From Pseudozyma flocculosa PF-1 (Eukaryota; Basidiomycota; Ustilaginomycetes; Ustilaginales; Ustilaginaceae), in contig NW_006920873.1 in assembly GCF_000417875.1 (NCBI RefSeq), positions 479,067 to 543,066 of the forward strand: a stretch of DNA of 64,000 bases. The letters are read 5' to 3'. A model generated the notes under the pieces. It was not told the DNA's origin. It made no database searches and saw only the letters and a list, made by a program, of their open reading frames with translations. The stretch's first letter is position 1. Every line of letters starts with the position of its first letter. Made by a program: the position numbers and the translations under genes. Positions 57,101 to 64,000 of the stretch are shown here, one piece after another.

Positions 57101-58970
57101 TCCAGCCCAACAGGATTACGGCGTGGCAGGTCGGCCCGAGGGGCATATGCTCAGCGCTGGGCATAGATTGCTCGCTCTGCCATACCGCTTGCACCGACGT
57201 CCAACACGCACGCTACGGTATCGCTTGCTGGCGCAGATCGCCACCGCGTCTCGAGCGCTCGCGGGCGGGCGAACGGGCGGGCAGGGTGTTGGTCTCGGAC
57301 GGCGGGCCTGGCCGGCGGCGTTCTTTGGAGAATGTTTTAGAGCTGCCGCGTCGAAGCCGACTCAACTTCGAGGCGCGCACGGGAAATCCGTGTCGATCGG
57401 ATGATCAGTCGGGCGACGCTTTGGAAAGAAGCTTCGCTCTGGTCCCTCTGCTTCGGTCCGAACCGCAGCGACCAGGCAGGGTGGATCGGTGCCTCGAACA
57501 AGGTGACGGCGAGGATGCCTATGCAAGCTGGGCCAGCTAAGGTCGGAGGCGTGCCGAAGAGGCATCGGGCGAGCCGCGCACCACCAGCGTTCGGTGTTGT
57601 TGCGGCATCGTCTACCAGTTCACGCGCACGCGCGCAGACCAGAGCCAGGTCCGATGGCCTCGGAGGGGCCACAGCGGAACGGACGGGCAGGCCCCGCGTT
57701 GACGAGTCGCGAACCTCTGGCCCCCTCGTTGTCGCCGTCGTCGTCGTCGTCGCCATTATCGTCGCCATCGTCGTAGCTTTCGATCCGTGCCGGCGCTGGG
57801 ATCATGGATCGACCCTCGATTTCATCCAAGATTCCTGACCGAGGCCATCCAGACGTCAGAGTCAGTCGTGAGCGCGAGATCGACGGCAAGGCATGGGCCC
57901 GAGTTCCTGTCTAGCTGGTCTTCACCATCGCAAGCAACCAAAGGTCGCACGACTGTGCGTACCTACGGCTTCCGCCCGGTTGCCATGCGGGCGGAGGGCG
58001 GGTCCGATGGACGGCCCCACGTCGTCCTTCTCGACTCGGCGAACAGACAAGCAGAGCGACCCGACGTCAGCTTCTTGGACCCTGTTTGCGCGGCCGTCTG
58101 TCGTCTGTGTACGTGCGTTCGATGCCAAGCAGGCTTGACAGAGGGCGACGATGGCGCCGAGCCGGGCGCACGCTGCTGTATGTAGCATGTGATGGTGCCA
58201 TGGCAGGCTGCTCTAGGCCAAGCAAGGCCGAGGTCAGGATGGCCCGCCGACCGGCACCCACCGCGCCGCTGTCACCATACCCAGCCTTTGCTCGCCGGCG
58301 CCACCGCTGCGGCTCTGCTGCGGTTGGTCGTCGGTCGGCCCGTCCGATGTGCTGCTGCGGGTGCCGTTTGTCGCTGCACAAAGACGTGGGCCGGCTTGGA
58401 CCGAGGCTGGACCCTGATAGCAGCGGCGCACGTACATACGCACGCATGCGCACGCCAGGTGTGCAGCGCAGAGGCTAGGCGAGCAAAGCGCGGCCAGGGC
58501 GGACCGCAACCACCCAAGCAGCAGCAGAGCAGAGCAAGCAAGCAAGCTGGCCAGGCATGGTGCATATGCAAGCATCTATCCGTGCGTCCGCAGATCGGTG
58601 CAACCGTACGTCGGGCGTCGCGCAGCCTGGCCTGGCAGGCAAGGCGTAGAGGCACGGATAGGCGGGCGAAGCATGTCCGACGTCTGCCTCTGGTTTGCCA
58701 GCTGGTAGGTTGCTTGCCGTCGAGCAGCTGGCGAAAGAGGGCCGACGACCCGTCCTGGCCTCGTCTCTCGATCCTTTCTCCCCCTCGAGCCTGCGGCCCA
58801 CGCACGCGAGCAAACATGGCACCGGGCCCGCTCGTCGAGGTTAACTACTACGGCGGACGAGGACGAGAAGGGGCCGGTGCCGTCCGGCCTGATTCCGCCG
58901 CTGCCAGAGCGAGGGCCCACGCCTCGACGAGGATCGACCAGCGGATTTCCGATGCATCTCCTCGACGCTG

Positions 58971-58996
58971 CCTTGCTTGCTTGCTTGCTTGCTTGC
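58971..58996. repeat. CTTG tetranucleotide microsatellite
   Basis: Six or more CTTG units occur in tandem, within a neighbourhood already rich in GCTTGC words. Confidence 0.85.
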
Positions 58997-60368
58997 TCCC
59001 TCGCTTTGGGATAACGATGCCCTACCTTGCTGGCCAGCCGGCCTGCCTGCTCTCCATCGTCGCGAGCGAGCGTTACGTGCCCTAGCCTAGCCTACCTCTG
59101 CCAACGCACGCACGCTCGCAGCCCAAGAAGTCATGCATCCTGCGCAGGCCGGCGAGGTGCCCGCCAGGCCAGGCAAAGAAAAATTCAAGGATCGGATTGA
59201 TGGAAGCAGGCGGCCGGCCAGGTCGTGCGTCTGTGTGACTTTAGGGAGGAGGCACCCTACCTGGCCTCTCGACCTCGCATCGCCTTCCTGCCCGTGGGTC
59301 AACACCCGGACCCCAGCCCCCGCCCAGACTCTCTCGCTCTCTCCGTTGGATGGCGGATGACCCGCCCGACCTGTTAGCCTGGCCTGGTCGGCCCTGGCCT
59401 GTTCAAACGAGAGTCCTCCGCGTGTGCAAGGCTGAATGAAGCGTTCCGTCTCGCCGTCGTGGCGTGTTCGGGTCGAGGTCCGGCGTCGTCAAAGCCGAGA
59501 AAGTGCGGAACGGGCCCAGGCAAGAGCCCGCTGCGGCCATCGTTGTTGTCGTTGTGGTTGTGATTGTCGTCGTCGTCGTCGTCGAAGCTGCATACATGCC
59601 TCCCCGAAACGCAAGCCAGAGGCAGGCAGACAGACAGGCGGGTTGTCAGACCCGGAATATCAACCCGGCTGCTTGGCAGGCCGTCGATTGCCCTGGCCTG
59701 GCTCGGATTTTTCGCCTGGTGTGGTCGAGGTGACAGGAGCACGTACGGCCGGCCGTGCGGGCACGGGCAGCCAGGCCGAGCTAGCGAGCGGGGCTAGGGG
59801 ACAAGCGCAAGCAGGCTACAGTAGGCAGGCTGGCAGCCAGACAGGCCAGGGTCCTTCTGGTCCTGCCTGGCCCGCCCGCCCGGCTCGTCGAGACCTGGGG
59901 CCGAGCAGGCGCGGGGGGCCTACCCAAAACACGCACCGACGGCACCCTGGCCTGTCCTGGCATGGCATGGCCCGCCTCTGTGGCTCGACGCACACAACAA
60001 CATCACAGCCCGCCTTGGCTCGCCAGAGGCCTGCATCGGTCAATGGGCCGAGCGAGCATCCGGGACCATCACATCGCCGCCGCCGCTTGCTGGCTGGTTG
60101 TTGCTGCTGCTTGCCCGGCTCCCTTGACCAACATCACACATCCCAAGCGCTCGACGTCGCTCCCTGCCTGCCTACTGCTGTCTTTTTTCCCCTCTTGCTT
60201 GGCTCGACCCGCCCCGCCCTACCCTCGTAGCCTTTCGTCGACCTGGCATCTTGACCTCCAACCACTTCCTCCAACACCACCATCGCCCTCCGCTCCATCC
60301 CTTTGCATCCCGTCGCTCCGGACCCTCGTCGCTGTCGTCGCCGTGCCCTCCATCCCGGCAGCATCACA

Positions 60369-60400
60369 ACCACCACCACCACCGCCACCACCACCAGCAT
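60369..60400 (+). repeat. ACC/CCA trinucleotide tract upstream of cyclin
   Basis: A CACCACCACCACCGCCACCACCACC tract lies in the presumed promoter or long leader of the cyclin gene, about 1 kb before its ATG. Confidence 0.75.
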
Positions 60401-60479
60401 CGTCTTTTTCGTCGGCGCCGGCCTTGTTGTGATTTACCCCTGGACCCGCTCTTGACCGGCATCAGCTCATAGATCCAGA

Positions 60480-61418
60480 GGACCTCGCTCGAGACATCGC
60501 ATCGCATCGCATCACGCCGGATCCCATCTCGCTGCTGCTCTTGCTGCTGTTGCCGCTCTTCGTTCGTCCAGCCCGCCGCGCCGGATCGTTCGACCTCGTC
60601 CTACCACCTCTCCCCCCGCCCCACCGACCCACGGACCCTGCCACATCCCCTTGGCGCCGAGCCTCGGCCGTGACAACGCCCCGCCCGCCTGTCCTGCCTT
60701 CCTGCCCGCCACCTGCAGGCCGCACACGCCTCCTCCGCCCTTGTTCTTCATCTGGTCAATTGTCTGCCGCGTATGAACTAGCCTCTGTGCGACCGCGACC
60801 CACCCATCCCTCTTGCATCCATCGCGCCGCCCTGTCCATTCAGCGCCTCGCCCACGCTCGGAAGGAAGGACACAAAAGAGCCAGCCCGCGCTCGCACGAC
60901 CCGACGCCAGCCTCGCACAAACGCACGTCCATCCATACCGCATCTCGCCGCCAGCGCCGCCGTCGCACGCCTGCACGCTGCCTCTCGCCTGCATCACACT
61001 CGCACGCACAGACCCTCGAGCCAATCCTTCATCTCCGGAAGGCGTCCTCCTTGCCTGCTAAGAGCTGGCTCACCTTCAGCGCTCGCGCCAGCTTTGAGCC
61101 CTTCCCTTCCCTTTCATTAAAGGCCGTCTGAGTCGAGCTCTGCACCTTCACCCGTGGCACCGCTCTTCCTTTCCCTTCCCTCTCCGGTTGCACCGCGTGT
61201 TGCTCGCTACGAAGCCGCCCACCTCGCCTCTCGCCAGCCACCATCCTTTGAGCTGAGGTCGCACCAGTGTAAGTCGTCACACGAGAGGCGATCTATCCTG
61301 TCCTGCTCATCATCATGACCTGCAGGACTACAGCTGACACCAGGGCCATAACGACTTCTCTCCTCGCAGCCAGAACCAGGACAGGCATCCGCGGCTCTCT
61401 GCACCCCCTGTCACGCAC
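60480..61418 (+). other. Presumed promoter and long 5' leader of the cyclin gene
   Basis: This is CT/CCA-rich, AUG-poor sequence consistent with a long 5' leader. It contains one minimal upstream reading frame, ATG AAC TAG, at about 60773, and the probable 5' UTR intron at 61269-61369. The transcription start cannot be read from sequence alone. Confidence 0.5.
61269..61369 (+). other. Probable 5' UTR intron of the cyclin gene
   Basis: A GTAAGT donor at 61269 and a TCCTCGCAG acceptor ending at 61369 define 101 bases. The intron contains an ATG at 61315 whose frame would overlap the true start in a different frame and end just inside coding intron 1. Splicing removes it. Confidence 0.55.
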
Positions 61419-63709
61419 ATGCACACGATGGCACAACCAGCGGTCAGGGTGAGTTCGATCTCGGCCGATTCATCCTGCGCGTTCGCCACGTCGACGTTTG
61501 GCTGACGTCGTAGCCTTTGCATTCCCTCCGCTCGCTCGCTCGCTCGCCTCGACAGCCGTCTTTAACGCGGCCTCGTGCCACGCGCACCGGCATCCCGGCT
61601 TCCCGCAGCGGCGAGCGCATCTACAACTTCGATGGCAGCAGCAGCAGTGCCATCCGCGCCAAGGCCCAGAGGGCGCCCGCGACGACGTCGCTTGCAGGCA
61701 AGGTGCGACCTGATCAGAGGACCGGGCCCGCGAGGGTCGCGCTGTCGGACGTCAGCAACCGTGCCCACGCAGCAAAGGTGAGAGTCGTCGCACGCAGATT
61801 GGCGAGGTCGACCTTTCCCGGACCCAGCAGAGCCCTCATCCGTTCCAACCTCGTTGCCACCCTTCCATGACAGCAGACCTCGGATCCCGCCGACCGCAAT
61901 GCGCTCAAAGCCAAGCTCCTGCGACCTGCCGCGACGGCGTCTGGGCCCGGGCTCAAGGGCCGCACCCTCAGCAACATCGGCATCCGAAGGGAGACGCAGC
62001 CTGCCTCGCACAACAACGGCTCCACCTCGATCTCGGGCAGCCGATCCATACCGGAAGGCGTTGCGGCCATCGCCAGCGGGCAGCGAGGCCCCGGCTTTGC
62101 GTCTGCGGGTTCGACGGCGGCGGACGAGGTGGGCGCTGCCGCGTCCATGGACGTTGACCTGCCATCGCACGGCGAGACGGTCCACATCGACGACGCCGAT
62201 TCGGATCTCGACCGGCTCGCCGAGGACGTCGGCAGCGACTCTGAGGACGAAGATGCGACGCTTGCCGTCGACGCTGGGCAGGCCCACACCGTTGCTCTCG
62301 CCGGCGTGGGCCACATCCCCGTGGACGAGATGAGCGAGGTCGAGTCGACCTACAGCAGCGATGAGGACGACGACGACTCGTCTGGCAGGGACGACCTCCG
62401 GCAGGGTGGCCAGCAGTGGCTCGACCCCGGCAGCCTCAGCGCGCCGTCGAGGCCCGAGAGCGTCACGTCGGCCGAGGAGAGCGACAACTTCGAGCTCGAC
62501 ATTGACCCGGAGTGCATCGTCTCACTCCACCCGGAGCTCGAGGCGGCGGCGCAGGAGAAGATCGCGCTCATCAAGGCCCGCTACACTGAGGCGGTGGTGC
62601 GCCCTCGCGCCCTGCGCGCACAGCAGGAGCGCCACGAGGCCGTCGCGCGCGGCGAGATCCCCGCCGAGCTGGCGGCGCACGAAGACGAGCTCGCCGTCAT
62701 GGGCCTCGAACCGGACGAGGTCAGAGACACGACCATGGTTGCGGAGTACGCGCCAGAGATCTTTGCCTACATGAGCCGCTGCGAAAAGCAGACGATGGCA
62801 AACCCCAACTACATGGAGTTCCAGAACGAGATCCAGTGGTGAGTGCCGGATTCTCGCCGGGATCTATCACGCTCCTTTAGCGAATGACTGCCTCTGCTTC
62901 ATCGCTGACCATTCGCGCCTCTCGACTTGCCTCGCCTCATCTCGACCGCCTCTCACCCCGGCAGGCACATGCGAGCGACCCTCGTCGACTGGCTGCTGCA
63001 GGTGCACATGCGGTACCACATGTTGCCCGAGACGCTATGGATCGCCATCAACATTGTCGATCGCTTCCTGAGCGTGCGGGTCGTTAGCCTCGCCAAGCTG
63101 CAGCTGGTCGGCGTCAGCGCCATGTTCATCGCGGCCAAGTACGAGGAGATTCTGGCGCCTGGCGTCGACGAGTTTGTCTTCATGACGGAGAACGGCTACT
63201 CGCGCGAGGAGATCCTCAAGGGCGAGCGCATCATCCTTGCCACGCTCGACTTCAATGTGTCGTCGTACTGCTCGCCCTACTCGTGGGTCCGGCGCATCTC
63301 CAAGGCCGACGACTACGACATCCAGACCAGGACGCTGTCCAAGTTCCTCATGGAGCTCACGCTGCTCGACCACCGCTTCCTGCGCGCCCGCCCGAGCCTG
63401 ATTGCCGCCATCGGCATGTTCCTCGCCAAGAAGATGCTCGCCGGCGAGTGGGACGACGCCTTTGTCTACCACAGCAACTTTACCGAGGAGCAGCTGGTCC
63501 CGGGCGCCAACCTGCTGCTCGAGCGTCTGCTCGACCCGTCGATCGAGGAGCAGTTTGTGTACCGCAAGTACGCCAACAAGAAGAAGTTCCTCCGCGCCAG
63601 CGTGTACGCGAGGAAGTGGGCCATCCGCAACCACAATGCGCTGATGGCGGCGGCTGCGGCGGCATCGTCGACTTCGGCGGCCAACCCCTACGGCCAGCAG
63701 CCGCTCTAG
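61419..63709 (+). CDS. B-type mitotic cyclin
   Basis: Four exons are read: 61419-61448, 61556-61777, 61874-62838 and 62965-63709 (653 residues). An alternative ATG lies at 61428. The N-terminal half is disordered and acidic. It carries a textbook destruction box RVALSDVSN (residues 70-78) for APC/C-driven degradation. The cyclin box starts after the last intron: HMRATLVDWLLQVH, LWIAINIVDRFLSVR, LVGVSAMFIAAKYEEI. A C-terminal cyclin fold contains FLMELTLLDHRFL and FLAKKML. It binds and activates CDK1 for entry into mitosis. Basidiomycetes usually have Clb1 (essential, B1-like) and Clb2. I cannot decide which from sequence alone. The acceptor of exon 3 is a tandem CAGCAG, so two products differing by one Gln are possible. 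The gene is longer than the typical 450-550 residues because of the N-terminal spacer. Confidence 0.94.
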
Positions 63710-64000
63710 CGATGCCGATGCCCTTCGACGTCGCACCGCCGACCCATTCACGACAACCTCTTCCCGCTTCGCCTGCTCCGTCTACGAACCTCAGCTCGCC
63801 GCGCGACCCGCGCCTGTACGACCACGCCCCTCTGCATCCGGCCCTCGACCTCCCTCTCAAAAACCACCTTGCCGACCCCTCTACGCTCATTTGGCCTCGC
63901 CGCCTCGGTTTTCCCGTCTCCGCCTTGAACATCATCATCATCATGATCCACAACATCAACGCCAACAGCATCTTTTCTCCCCCTTTCGTCTTCCATCTCC
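63710..64000 (+). other. Cyclin 3' flank
   Basis: This stretch downstream of the TAG is CT-rich with a CATCATCATCATCATG tract near 63930-63945. It presumably is 3' UTR. Nothing else is supported before the window ends. Confidence 0.6.

Larger units (their letters stand above)
48919..60479. other. Large gene-poor region 2
   Basis: This 11.6 kb stretch between divergent genes has no frame I can support. Open stretches reach 406 codons (53663-54883), but they lack ATG starts in sensible places, recognisable domains or the strong GC3 bias of the real genes. The DNA is peppered with GGCCTGG/CCAGGCC and GCTTGC/GCAAGC words, CGTACGTAC palindromes and short tandem repeats (49371-49390, 51157-51179, 58971-58996, and GTC-type repeats near 57730 and 59560). 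I found no reverse transcriptase, transposase, terminal repeat pair, tRNA or rRNA. The final part, from about 60240, becomes pyrimidine-rich and probably is the cyclin promoter. Candidate contents are regulatory DNA, non-coding RNA or decayed sequence. Confidence 0.6.

Noticed and set aside
1..64000. CRISPR arrays, insertion sequences, LTR or LINE elements, rRNA, telomeric repeats
   Set aside because: No spaced direct repeats, transposase or reverse-transcriptase motifs, terminal repeat pairs, rRNA blocks or telomere-type arrays were seen by eye. Diverged elements could still be missed.

Overview
The window is nuclear DNA of a filamentous or yeast-like fungus, most likely a GC-rich basidiomycete and probably a smut-type Ustilaginomycotina. 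That placement is an inference from gene style, not from a marker gene. The evidence is strong GC bias at third codon positions, many short introns (roughly 60-190 bases) with nearly uniform GTGAG(T/C) donors, very short first or internal exons, CT-rich and CCA/ACC-rich 5' leaders, and serine- or alanine-rich insertions in conserved proteins. Every recognisable protein is eukaryotic. There is no operon, CRISPR array, rRNA or convincing tRNA gene. Two assembly gaps (runs of N) lie at 11028-11094 and 44581-44982.

Layout. 1-5 kb: an HSBP1-like heat-shock-factor-binding protein (+) and a large EH-domain protein of the IRS4 type (-), convergent. 6.8-10.6 kb: a group II PLP decarboxylase (+) and a mitochondrial NIPSNAP protein (-), convergent. 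11.5-15.5 kb: the NEDD8-conjugating enzyme UBC12 (+) and the mitochondrial processing peptidase alpha subunit (-), convergent. 16.7-18.4 kb: a monoglyceride-lipase-like hydrolase (-). 18.4-26.1 kb: 7.7 kb with no supportable gene. 26.1-32.9 kb: a DHA2-type drug:H+ antiporter (+) and a secreted pepsin-like protease (-), convergent. 35.2-39.4 kb: a small DUF6924-like protein (+) and an arrestin-related trafficking adaptor with two PPxY motifs (-), convergent. 41.2-46.6 kb: a CLPTM1-family membrane protein (+) and the cohesin kleisin RAD21/SCC1 (-, interrupted by an assembly gap), convergent. 47.6-48.9 kb: a disordered protein of unknown function with an RVxF-like PP1 docking motif (-). 48.9-60.5 kb: 11.6 kb with no supportable gene. 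61.4-63.7 kb: a B-type mitotic cyclin with a destruction box (+).

The genes are mostly unrelated housekeeping genes in strictly alternating convergent/divergent order, and I see no biosynthetic cluster, defence island or mobile element. The cyclin and RAD21 both act in mitosis, and UBC12 acts upstream of cullin-RING ligases, but their proximity looks incidental. The most unusual things are the two large gene-empty stretches, an 11-base microexon completing a conserved transporter motif, repeated ACC-tract leaders next to start codons, a start-proximal 5'UTR intron that removes an out-of-frame AUG from the cyclin mRNA, and the DUF6924-like gene. I did not find a clearly new multi-gene system. 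All exon coordinates below were read by eye from splice signals, frame and protein-family agreement.
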